DNA from: Pyrocephalus nanus
Taxonomy: Eukaryota; Chordata; Aves; Passeriformes; Tyrannidae
Assembly (NCBI GenBank): GCA_038380795.1
Contig: CM076277.1
Span: 5,733,501-5,797,500 of the forward strand
DNA: 64,000 bases
Reading direction: 5' to 3'
Positions 25,376-35,670 of the stretch are shown here, piece by piece (the stretch's first letter is position 1; every line of letters begins with the position of its first letter). The notes below the pieces were generated by a model, which did not search any database, was not told the DNA's origin, and saw nothing but the letters and a program-made list of their open reading frames with translations. Made by a program: the position numbers and the translations under genes.

Positions 25376-27376
25376 TCATTCATTGTCCCTGGTCTCAGAA
25401 GAGAGAGTGGTGAATAAAACCTCACTCCCTTGTGACTCATTGCTCATCTGAGACTTGGCTTTCAGTAAGAACTGTGCTCTCCTGTACATTATTCTTTCCT
25501 GTTCTTGCTTCAGCTCCAGGTAGGAGCGTGAGAAGGTGTGGAAGATGGAGGTGACGGGGAACGCCATGAGGAGGATGCCGCTCAGGATGCTGCTCAGGGC
25601 CACCACCTGCCCGGGGATGCTCCTGGGCACCATGTCCCCGTAGCCCACGGTGGTCATGGTGATGACAGCCCACCAGTAGCAGGCGGGGATGCTGGTGAAC
25701 TCCTGGGAATCCGCCATCTCGTTCTCCACCACGTAGAGCAGGGGCGCGAACAGCGCGATGGCCACGCACAGGAAGAGCAGCAGGAGCCCGAACTCGCGGG
25801 TGCAGCGGCGGGCGGTGAGGCCCAGGGTCTGCAGCCCCAGCGAGTGCCGCGCCAGCCGCATCACGTACAGGATCCGCAGCGCCCGCAGGATCCGCAGCAC
25901 CAGCCCCACCTTGTCCAGGTAGATGTTCCCAGAGCTGGGCTTCTTGGAGCCCACCGAGGTGGTGTCCACCAGCAGCGTGATGTAGTAGGGCAGGATGGCG
26001 ATTATGTCGATCAGCGTCAGCGGCCGCCGCAGGAACGCAAACTTACTCTTGGCCTGGATGAACCTCAGCAGGAACTCCAGGGAAAACCACGCCACACACA
26101 CAGACTCCACAATGAAAATATTGTAGCACATCTGGGAACACTCACCCTGCAGGAAAGAGGAGGAGTTTGTAACCGGCACTGGGTAATAACTATTTTAGTT
26201 GGTGCGGTGACAGGAAGAGAGGTTTCTGTGTGGGTTTTCTTAAACCCAAAATATTAAAGGAATTGGAGCTGTTGCTAAGGGAAAACACACTGACAATTTG
26301 GAACAAGTTATATGCAAAACTTAGAAAGGAACTACTTATTCCACAGAAGGTGGGAATTTCAGGCTTTCTAAATTGCAAACACAAAGAGCCTAACAAGGCA
26401 AGATTCAGTCATACACCAACAAAATTTTCTTTGGACATAGAACTGGATGTGCCCACAAGTAATTGAACAGTCATGTAAAATTTCAAATACTCTTCGTGAT
26501 ATTTTTCCCCCTCCAAGGACAGCTGTAAAATCCCCATTGAAATCAATATCCTCAGACCTTGTACTTGCTCTGCTCTTCCCAGCACATACCATTTTCCATC
26601 CTGAAAAGCCAACTTACCTTTTCCTCCTCCTCCCTCAGGTCAGGCATGGTGCTGATGGATAAGTTCACTGCTGTAATAGTTACAAACAAAACAGACAAAC
26701 ACGCAAACACCTTTCCAGGAAGGCCAGACTGGGGCCTTTCCACCATGTCTTGCAACTTTTTCATGCACAAACCGATTTTTGTCTCCTCTACTGTTTCACC
26801 TGTTGTTTCATTTTCTAGGAGGTCATCCTCCCGTTCATTTATCTCTGTGAACTCCTCCATTTTTTGCAGATATCTCCTTTTACAACACCAGTCCAAGTTG
26901 TCTTCCTCAATCCCCCAGTAGAGCAGCTCCTCTTGGAAAGACAGCGCACACATCTCACGCAGGAGCCGGAGTTTTCCGACCCGCAGGAAGGTCAGGATTG
27001 TCCTGAACGCCCCCGGGTTGCGGTCGAAAAAGAATTCATTGCAAGTCACATCGTAGTCATCACAGATGTTGAGAATGTCGTCAAAATTATTACAGAATTT
27101 CAGTTGTCCCAGACGTGTCAGTGGGAATTCATCGAGTGTGGTCCAGGGGAGCAGGTACTTTATGCCCCCCACGTTTATAATGATGTGGTGCTTCCTGTCG
27201 TCGGGGTGAAAGCCTTTGAGGAGATCCTCCTGAGGGGGAATTAGCCTGGCTCTTTGGTAAAAGACTCCCTTGAGGGTTTCTGACTCTGGGAAGAATGTGT
27301 GGTTGAAGGAAGTATCCGAAGTACAGCTCAGGGCACTATAGTCATAGTCGGAATTTTCTCCGGGCATCAGAGTCAT
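25376..27376 (-). CDS. KCNG1: Potassium voltage-gated channel modifier subfamily G member 1 (Kv6.1), complete, two coding exons
   Basis: This is a plasma-membrane electrically silent Kv alpha subunit that co-assembles with Kv2 channels and changes their gating. Coding exons are 27376-26618 (253 codons) and 26146-25376 (256 residues plus stop), joined in phase 0 across a 471-bp GT-AG intron, giving 509 aa (human 513). The T1 tetramerisation domain is at about 65-170 (IIINVGGIKY, NEFFFDRNPGAF). S1 is at about 223-243, S2 about 261-284, S3 about 295-314, S4 about 331-352 with the arginine ladder LRILRALRILYVMRLARHSL, S5 about 370-392, the pore filter TVGYGD at about 419-424, and S6 about 433-457. 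S6 reads FPVTSIF and lacks the second proline of the PXP hinge, a hallmark of silent subunits. The start at 27376 (MTLMPG) is chosen because human KCNG1 starts at the equivalent methionine. The open frame upstream has no ATG. Confidence 0.97.
26147..26617 (-). other. KCNG1: KCNG1 intron between the coding exons
   Basis: The donor is AAAAG|GTAAGT at 26618/26617 and the acceptor is CTGCAG|GGTGAG at 26147/26146, minus sense. The intron interrupts the S1-S2 linker at residue 253/254, at the EEEEK/GECSQ junction, the position used by other KCNG genes. No repeat is seen inside. Confidence 0.95.
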
Positions 27377-27422
27377 CTTGGAAGACAACTTTACATCCCT
27401 TCGATGCTTCTGCAAGTGTCTT
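27377..27422 (-). other. KCNG1: KCNG1 5' UTR part of the first coding exon
   Basis: A minus-strand acceptor GTTTTTGTTCCAG|AAGACAC places the exon start at 27422, leaving 46 nt of 5' UTR before the ATG. A second AG (CTTGCAG|AAGC) lies a few bases further in and is an alternative. Confidence 0.6.
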
Positions 27423-29035
27423 CTGGAACAAAAACCACATGGAGTGAGTAAATGAGAGGTTGGTTTTGAGTTTTGAGCAAATACAGTGATTTGAGCTCAA
27501 AAAACACTTATGGATGATAAAAACAAGTGGGAAGAAAACAGCAGAGGCTGAGTGTGGTCAGAAGACCTTTCTAGGAAGGCTGGGTTTGTCCAGCTGGTTC
27601 GTCCATCAAGGGCTGCTCCCATGTCCAGGAGCTCTGCTCAGCATATTTGTCACACTGGGAGCCTTCTCCCATCTCACATAGAGAGGTCTCAGTTCCCAGG
27701 AGATAGAGAGGGAAGCAGGAATAGTTCCTCCATGTGGCAGGATATTTCTGGTTCAGAACGGAGGTATGAAAATTATGACAGTGTCACATGAGAACACAGT
27801 TCAAGTGTGCTTTGTAGAAAAGGAACTTGTATATTTTTATTTAAGTATTACACATAAAAATCATGAGTATTTTAGTACCCATGAAGTATATTGAAAGAAT
27901 CAGAAGTCACTTATGTTGTAGTTGAGTACATAGACACTTATAAAAACAAAACTAATTTCTAAAAGGCCATATGGAAACTATCTGGGGGGAAAAATCCCAC
28001 TTGTATTGGTGATCACATAAATGTTTGTTTAGAGTTTATACACATTTAATGACATGGGAGCTCCCTTTTTACAGCCTCATTTACAAAAGATTGCAAAGAA
28101 ATACATGATTTCTACCCAAACTTTGGGTACTATTTCAGTTTTAGCAGACACCCCACATGCAACAATAGGCCTCTGTCCTTCTAGGGGGTTGATCAGCACC
28201 TGAGAGCCATGGTGCCTTCACCTCTGATTGTGAGAAACAGAAAAATTTTAACGACAACTCGGAAAATCCCTTTCAAATTCTGCTCACACAACACTGGCGT
28301 AGAGCCTATTGAATGAAGTGAACAGAGTTCAAAAGGGTATAAAAAACAAGAGCTGGGAATGCTAAACTTTTGGCCTCCCTAACTCACTGCATTTGTAAAG
28401 TCAGCCTGGAACCTGCCCCTCAAAGGAGGGTTGTGCGGAGCTGCTCCAAGACCTTCCATCTGCACACTCAGCTACAGCTTCATGGAATTGCTGGGCTTCA
28501 CTTGATAAGGGTATTTATTTACTAAGTAGATTGTACAATAAATAGGTATTAGTTATGCACCAGTATTTTGACTTTCTAGCCTCGAGTTCACAGGAAAGGA
28601 ATAAAGGAATAAATATTACACTTGATTAGCAGTTCAGTTCTGTTCTTTCCCTGGCTGCACTTACCTCCCTTCGGCTGCACACCCTGGGGATACACCCCCT
28701 GCCAGGGCCACTTCCTTAACCACAGAACCCTCCTTCTCAGAAGCTGGGCTTTATAAACCACACCAGGAGTGGCACATACCTATTGGAGAAGAAAAACCCA
28801 TGAATACACAACAGCAAAGGGCTCAAACCACAGCTGCAATTCAGTTTAAGAGCAACGGGCTCTCCTTGCTGCAATGGGACTTACAATGCTGCTTTCAATG
28901 AAACACTCCCTCAGTCCTGCTCCTGAACTTCTAAGAGGGGTTAAGCTCAACAGAGCAGCTCCTTAGACACTGCTTACAAACAGGTAGAGCCAAGTCAGCT
29001 TTGGATGGAGTGGTATTTCCTGATTCTTCACCTGG

Positions 29036-29262
29036 ATAGAATCATGGAATGGCTTGGGTCGGAAGGGACACCTTCCACTATCCCAGGTTGCTCCAAGCCC
29101 CGTCCAACCCAGCCTGGGACACTTCCAGGGATGGGGCAGCCACAGCTTCTCTGGGCAACCTGTGCCCCACCACCCTTGCAGGGAAGAATTTCTTCCTGAT
29201 GCCTCATCTAAAACTGCTCTCTGTCAATTTGTAGCCAGTCCACCCTGATGACATGTAATCCT
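29036..29262 (-). mobile_element. CR1 LINE fragment, minus strand
   Basis: It begins ATAGAATCATGGAATGGCTT and continues with GGAAGGGACACCTTCCACTA, GGGACACTTCCAGGGATGGG and GCAGCCACAGCTTCTCTGGG, then GAAGAATTTCTTCCTGATGC and CTGTCAATTTGTAGCCAGTC. The usual block between the tail and CACCTTCCACTATCCC is missing, so it is an internally deleted copy. Confidence 0.9.
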
Positions 29263-30999
29263 CTCTATTACTAAAAGGAAATCATTCATTTACTTACCTT
29301 TAGGGCACATGGACAAGGAAGTCTACAGGAATATATAAGAATGAATAAGGCATGATTCAGATCTCTCAAGAGCCGTGGTACCATTTTCTGGCCTGAGGTA
29401 AGCAAGGAGCTGAGCTTTGTCACCTCCCTGGTGTCACAAAGTGAGGTCTCTGTAACTGCTGAGAGTGACCTGAGCACAGCTGTTCTCCATGCCAAACTCT
29501 GAACTGTGTTTAGCTCGCAGTGCTTTATCCTCCTCACTGGCTTGTGTTGCTGAGTTGCTCTGTCTTTGCTCCAGAGTTGTGACTTTGTAAATCCCCTCCA
29601 CAGAGGATGGAGGTTCTGAAGCTCCTGTAGAAGTAACTGTGGGTGCAACCAGTGACAAAACCCTGCAGGCCTGCACTCAAATCAGCTTCCCGTGGATTTA
29701 GGTCTGTCTCTTGCCTCAAGAAAGACTGAGGGGAAGGTCTGCTGACCTGAAAGTCTGTTTTTAGGAAGAACATTAACATGAAACATACTTGTATTAAAAA
29801 GCCACATTCCAAGAAATTCTAGCCAATACTGGAATCATCAGTGGAGTTCATGACAGGTGATGGCACTCTGGCATTGCCCACTGGACAAGCTGCAGGACTC
29901 GGATAAATGAAGGAAGGGATCTGAAGAGAGGGAGAGCTGGCACAGACAGTGCTAACTAGAGCTCATGGAACAGAGGAGCAGTTTAACTTGCAATTATCCT
30001 GCCATACAATCCATCAGTGAAGCATTCCCAATGACCTCAGAGGTGGTCTCCTGTTAAAGCATTCCCAAGATAAGATCAGCAGTAATGCCATTGGAAATCA
30101 AGCTATAGGTTTGATGTGGGAAAACAGGGAAAACCTGATGTATGTTTATGTAGGGCTCCTTCTCTTAGAGCAACTGTTGTTTTATTTGGAAACAGGCATT
30201 TTCCCCTCTGCCTCAACCATGCCTGAGGCAGGGCTGGCCCGAGGAGAATAAAGATGATGACTGATATAACACCACGGATAAATGGGAGCTGTTAACCATT
30301 TTCCCTTCTGCAATGCCAGATGATGTTGGTTAGCAACAACTTATCCTTTGAATCTCAGCCAGGAAAAATGAGGAGGCAGCTCATCTCTGTCACTGGTTTG
30401 ATCTCCCACCGCATCCACTGTTGACACAATGGGAAGAAATGGGGAGAGGGGAATGTAGATGTTCTCTGTGTGTCAAACACACGCTGCAACCCCGAGGCAG
30501 CAACTGGGAAACAACAGAGCAAAGAAAAAGAATTTCTTTCCTTGCTCTCAGCTTCTAGACCTGTGCAAGACAATAAATTGGACAAAGTAATCCCCCGTGT
30601 GACACCCTGAGTGACTGCAGGGATAAAAGGTGGCTCCTTCCTTTTCCATAACCAGAACTGGCAAGCCTGCAGATCCCACGTAGGAGCTGGTGCCCTCCAT
30701 GGGTTATTTACATGTTCTTTGCCTCAGATACACGTAGCATCAGATCTATGGGGGAAGAGTAGGAGGAAATAAAGGACAATAAATAGTTGAAGGAACAGAG
30801 GAAGGAGAAAAATAAATGCATACATTTCTCTGTCTGTTGTTTTCCTTTGGAAGGTACCTCTACAGAATGATGGTCAGTACTGCTTTAAGATGGGAGAGAT
30901 CTAATTCATGGAAGGGTTTTTTTTGCTCTTGAGCTTAAAACCCAAGCAAAATGTTTTCTTCCTAAGTTGCAGCCTGGTGACACTGGAGACAGCTGATAA

Positions 31000-31420
31000 G
31001 AGATGTGTTAAGGATTAAAGACAACTCACTGGAATATAAGGTCACACAAACACATTGGCCTATAGCAACAATTTTCCTAGCAATTAAACAAGATGAACTT
31101 CAAGGATATGCTGGAATAGTAAAATCCCCTGCTCTGTTCTGGTTAAGGCCCAATGGTAAAATCCTTCTTTGTCTGAGGCAGCATTCTACCCTTGGAATGC
31201 TCGGGAGTTACTGAAGCCCAGTCAGCTTTCTGGCTCCCCTAGCTGATAATGTGTTCTTATCTGGGGCAAATCGCTTCTCTTTGAGCATCTTTTCCTATTT
31301 TGTTTGTAAGCTTACTAGGGCAATAAATGTTTCTCACTACATTAAACAACCCTGGTAACTGTTCTGGCTCCCAGAACCTACGGGAATGACTCGTTGTGAA
31401 AAGAGCTCTTGGTGACCAAA
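31000..31420 (+). mobile_element. Possible old solo LTR
   Basis: The segment begins near TGTGTTAAGGATTAAAGACA and carries a poly(A) signal in CTTACTAGGGCAATAAATGT at about 31310-31330. A TTTCTCACTAC / CTGGTAACTGTTCTGGCTCC stretch follows, resembling the R-U5 part of avian ERVL-type LTRs. Neither a target-site duplication nor an internal viral region was seen. It could equally be unique intron sequence. Confidence 0.3.
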
Positions 31421-32663
31421 GTGGGGTGTTGTGCATGGGAAGCAAGATAGAACATATTTTCAAAAATCTGTCCTGCACAAGATGATATCCATTATGCCTG
31501 CTGAAGAAATCAAATTAGAAATCTGTACTGCCCTGACTTGCAGCTGAAATTCAGGAAGGATGCCAGACTCCCAGGCAATGGGAAAAGAATTATTAAAGAT
31601 GCCCTTCTGAGGGAAAGAAATAGAACTCATGAGTAACATGCTAAAATTCCACTGCAAGTGTCGTTCCCCCCCCAGTGTCCTCTGCAGTATTTTGAATTCT
31701 GCAGTGCATCTCTGATGTAATCAGAGCTCCTGCAAGGAGTCCTGCTCTGCTCCGTGGTGCAGACAATTCGAAGTTGTGCCTGGATGAAAACAAGCATGCA
31801 AGGAAGATGCAGAACTCCCCCCTTAGACTCTTCTATCAAATCCAGTGCCTGGAAGTCATCTCTGTTGCTTTTTGCCATTTGTAAATTAAGTTTAAATAAA
31901 AAAAGGAGAAAAGTTTCAGCTTTTGGTGCAGGTTGAATATGAATATAGTGATTTTTTTGAGAGAATTCCATAAGAAACTCCTTTACAGTTTCTTCCTCCT
32001 GTAGCCTTTCCTTAGTTAACCAGGCAGTATTCCCAGCACTGGTACATTCAGCTCTCTCCTGGCACAGGATTTCTGTGCTGTACCACACTCAGGTACCTCC
32101 TGACATACTCCAAGCCACACTCATGCAGCTCTTTTCAGCCTAAGAACAGATCTCAAACTTCAGCTCTGCTTGCAAAGTGCTCTTCAGCCAAATCAAAGTA
32201 AAGCTTAAAAAGGTCAATGTATAATAGGAAACAAAATTCTCTTGAAAAGCAGATAAGCTGAAAAAACGTCCTAATATCTCTGTATTGCTCACCCTGAGCT
32301 GGACAGTTATGGCATCTTATGACAACTTACAAACTGAATTATGTCAAATATGTTACTCACTGTTTGGTTTTATGGAGCTGAACCTTATTCTACTGATAAT
32401 AATCAGAAGTGAAATAACTTTGCAGATAACTTATATCCCCAGGAGAATGCTCTGAAATACATTAGGAGTAATAACTGTATTTACTCTTCTGCTGTGAAAC
32501 ATATTTATGTCAACAAATTTTAGCAAGTCACATTCAAAACAATTCCTTAAACATATTTTTTTAAAAAATAAATGATTTTATAATTATTTATATAGGTAAA
32601 TATTTTGCCACTGAAATGAAGATATGTAGTCACGGAAGAGTTATTTCATGTCTACCCTGTCCT

Positions 32664-32678
32664 CCCCCCCCCCCCCCC
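32664..32678. repeat. Poly(C) tract, 15 bases
   Basis: Fifteen consecutive C residues lie just left of the KCNG1-side CpG island. Such a tract is prone to sequencing error and length variation. Confidence 0.9.
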
Positions 32679-33200
32679 AAGTCTTTTCCAATGAAAAAAG
32701 TCTGCTAGAAAGACATTGCCTATCAAGAATAGTTCACTTGATGTGTCAGTCGCCAACGAGCAGAAGTCAGTAAACAGATCAACATAAAAGACATCTCTTA
32801 ATTATTTTAAAATTAAAGCTAGAAAGGACCTTCAGATTAGGCAAAGCAGAAGAAATTGGAAACACAAGCCTCCATCCTGCGCTGTGCAGACACAGGACCC
32901 GTGGAGCGGGAGAGCCGGGAAGGGGAAGCCCGAGCAGCACGAACGGAGCCCGATGTATGAGCCTGGAGCGCCGTCAGCCTCCTCCGCGGCGGGGCCGGGG
33001 CAGGGCAGGAACGAGCCGGGCGGTCCCGGGCAGCCCCGCTCCCGCTGCTGGCGGCGCAGCCAGCGCGGCTCCGGCAGGGAATGACGGCGCGGGCGGACGG
33101 TCCCTCTCTTCCATCCCTGCGGCGGGAGAGAACCTGTTGCTACAACCCGTGCAGGGACCCCTCCCGCCCCTCCCGCCGCGCTCCCCGCTCCGCGGGCTCC

Positions 33201-33265
33201 CGTCCCGAGCATCCCCGTCCCGAGCATCCCCGTCCCGAGCATCCCCGTCCCGAGCATCCCCGTCC
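33201..33265. repeat. 15-bp minisatellite, four perfect copies
   Basis: The unit CGTCCCGAGCATCCC is repeated perfectly at 33201, 33216, 33231 and 33246, and a fifth copy decays from 33261. It sits inside the CpG island. As 15 is a multiple of three, all six frames show five-residue peptide repeats here, which is not evidence of coding. Confidence 0.95.
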
Positions 33266-33649
33266 AGCGCACCCGCGCCCCCCAGGCCGGGCCGTGCGAT
33301 GCCCTCGGCTCCGCGGCCCCGCGCCGCTCCTGGGAGAAAAGTTCCCCGGGAACTTGCCTGCGAGTTGCCCGCTCGCCGGGCACGGGCAGCGAGCGCGGCC
33401 GCCCCGGGGCTGGGTCGGCACCGGCCGCGCTACCGCGCTGCGCCTCCGCTGCGCCGGGCGGGGCGGGCGGCGGGGCCGGGAGCGGCGGCGGCAGCGGGAG
33501 CGGCGGAGGGGAGGGCGGCCCGGGCGGGCACCGGCGCAGCCCCGGCCCCCCGCATGGCGCGGAACGGCCGCGGAACCCGCAGCTCCGCACGGACCGGCCC
33601 GCGGGGCCGGGGGAGGAGGAGGAGGAGCTCCCAGAGCCGAGGAGGAGCC

Positions 33650-33684
33650 CCGGGCCGGGCCGGGCCGGGCTGGGCTGGGCCGGG
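33650..33684. repeat. GGGCC/GGGCT pentanucleotide repeat
   Basis: About seven tandem pentamers of the type CGGGC/TGGGC occur in the CpG island. It is a simple GC-rich repeat with no coding meaning. Confidence 0.8.
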
Positions 33685-33860
33685 AGGAGCCCCCCCCGCC
33701 CCGGCCCCGCTCGGGGAGCCCCGGCTGCGCACAGGTGGCGTCCTGGGCTGGGCAGCCTCGGGAAAACTTCTGCGGCTTCGCCCGTTCCGGGGGAATTGTG
33801 ATTGTTGGTTGAGAAAAGGGGATTGCAGGTGTCCAGTAAAGCATAACTCGTAGCGCGGCT

Positions 33861-35159
33861 CTCCCCCCGATCCGCAGCAGTGGCTGCAGGAGAGCCAAAC
33901 CTGTGCTTTATTCCAGAGGCACCCTTGCAGCGTCCAGCGGCAATTAACACCCTGATTCATTGTCAGAGATTTGGGGAGTATTCCGTATCTCTACTTTTTA
34001 ATGAAATTTGTTTGTCGTCCGGGTGGAAGTTACTCTGTGTGGATTTAAGGCAGTGAGTTAAATCTTGGTGCCAGGGTTAAGGAGTCACCAGCAGCTCAGG
34101 TCTGTCACACACTATAAAGCACGAACTATTCCCATCCCGTTTGCTGTTGTCCCCTGTGGGTGCACAGACCGTGATACTTTTGGGCTCTGATTTCTCTTCC
34201 CTGCCAAGGCACTGCTACTGGATGGAATTTCCTGCGGTGATCTGCACCTCCGTGCAGGACGGTGACAGTCACCTCTAAGCTCGGTGGGGCGAGGGGTGTC
34301 TCTCACTGTGGGCATTGTGCACCTCACCCGGAGCACTGCGGGGTCTCATTTCAGGCAAGGTCCTTTGTTGCCATGGCAATACAAATGAAAAATCTATACT
34401 ATGGTAATTTTAGCAAAATACCTCCTTTTTTTTTTCTAAACTAAATTGGACTGTGGTTCAGAATCGTGTGGGCACACAGAAACAGTCGTGCTGATATTCC
34501 TGAGCCGTAGCTGTTGAACAGCAGTTGTGTAGAGGGCTGTCAGCGATGGGCTGTCAGCTTGGGCTGCTTCTCCCTGATATTGCATATGATTTTTGTGCTT
34601 GAGTTTAGAAAGGTTTCTTAGCAGGCTCTCAGCCTTTATCTGCAGCAGGGAGGTGACTGGTTTTACTGACCACAGTGCCATGAACGAGAGTTTTGGCTTT
34701 TGTGTGACAGTCTGTAATAATCTCGTTGATGAAAGCCTGTGTTTAAAAGTCTTCACTGTCAAAGAGGAAGGACATATTAAATAGGTTCTCCCAGGGAATA
34801 ATCTGGGAACAGTTTTGGTCAGTTTTCTGTAACAACTTGGGTGATAGAATGGAGGGCACTTTTACTACATTTGCCGTGATTCCAGCACGGAGTGCAGGGC
34901 TGAGGTTTAAAATGACCCTGATAACGCTGCAGAGCCAGTCCAAACTCCACACATTGAAATTCTAGGAGAAAGAATTCTGTAGTGTGCCACAAGGAAGGGA
35001 TATCCCATGTCAGATGAGGACTATTAGTTAGGAAGAACACTGCAGAGGAGAACCTCGGCACTGGAGTGGCTCTCAGCCTGAGCAGTGCTGCAGAGCAGCC
35101 GTGCTGCTCCGAGCTCTCGTAGCAGGAGGATCAGCTGTAAGACATCAGAGGGCGTTATT
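33861..35159. other. Intergenic sequence upstream of KCNG1
   Basis: GC content falls off after the island. No gene is supported. Open frames are short and unrelated to any family I recognise. Confidence 0.5.
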
Positions 35160-35670
35160 TCTGTTCCATTTAGCACCAGCCAGGCTTGGCTGGAGCACTC
35201 TATCCAGTTTCAAGCATTACACTCACTCTTAAAGAAAGATGTAGGCAAACCACATAGGAGAATAGCAGCCGAAAGTGTAAGAGGCTTAGAAATGTAAGCT
35301 GTGAGGAAAGCTGGAATTTTTTATTTCATCTGGAAAGAAAACACAATATAAGGACATGGCAACTGTCTTCAAACATATAAACACATTTATAGAGATGACA
35401 GTAAACAGCTATTCTGTGACCACAACCGACGGGACAAAAAGCAATTTACTAAAGTGCATTAGGGAGGTTACTTTAGATATCAGGGGGAAAAAACAAACAA
35501 ACAAGACAAAATTATTATCCTGCTAGTAGCTGGAATCTCAGGAGGCTGTAAATCTGTTCAGTGAAGATTTAAAGAAAAGATTAGACAAGCAGCTCTCAGG
35601 ACTGGCTGTGGCATGCCTGAGGCAGGGAAGACTCCCAGTGACCTTCATTTACCAGCCCACATTTCAGTGA
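35160..35670 (+). mobile_element. Ancient, strongly diverged CR1-like LINE
   Basis: The order of CR1 3' landmarks is kept although diverged: GGCTTGGCTGGAGCAC, AAGAGGCTTAGAAATG, GACATGGCAACTGTCTTCAA, GGGACAAAAAGCAATTTACT, GGGAGGTTACTTTAGATATC, then GAAAAGATTAGACAAGCAGC and a tail ending near CATTTCAGTGATTCCTGG. Divergence is much higher than in the other CR1 copies, pointing to an old insertion. Confidence 0.6.

Larger units (their letters stand above)
27423..32929 (-). other. KCNG1: Probable KCNG1 5' intron (non-coding)
   Basis: This lies between the acceptor at 27423 and the CpG island near 33 kb. It contains no supported coding exon on either strand. It holds one CR1 copy at about 29036-29262, a possible LTR near 31000-31420 and a C15 tract at 32664-32678. 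Assignment as an intron is inferred from the known gene structure, in which KCNG1 has an upstream non-coding exon. Confidence 0.5.
32930..33860. promoter_or_regulatory. KCNG1: CpG island, probable KCNG1 promoter and first exon
   Basis: A sharp rise in GC and CpG lies about 6 kb upstream of the KCNG1 coding start, flanked on both sides by AT-rich DNA. No coding gene fits the long overlapping frames on both strands. On the minus strand a GC-type splice donor CGCAG|GCAAGT occurs at 33358/33357 and could end a non-coding first exon. Purine runs (GGAGGAGGAGGAGG near 33615) and CCGGG-type repeats at 33650-33684 lie within it. Confidence 0.6.

Noticed and set aside
27377..27415. Upstream extension of KCNG1 (MQKHRRD...) as the protein start
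   Set aside because: The codon at 27415-27413 on the minus strand is TTG, not ATG. The orthologous start is the ATG at 27376.
32832..33950. 372-codon minus-strand open frame, with other long frames on the plus strand, across the CpG island
   Set aside because: Several frames are open at once because stop codons are rare in GC-rich DNA. The predicted protein is Pro/Gly/Arg-rich and repeats the 15-bp minisatellite, with no recognisable domain.
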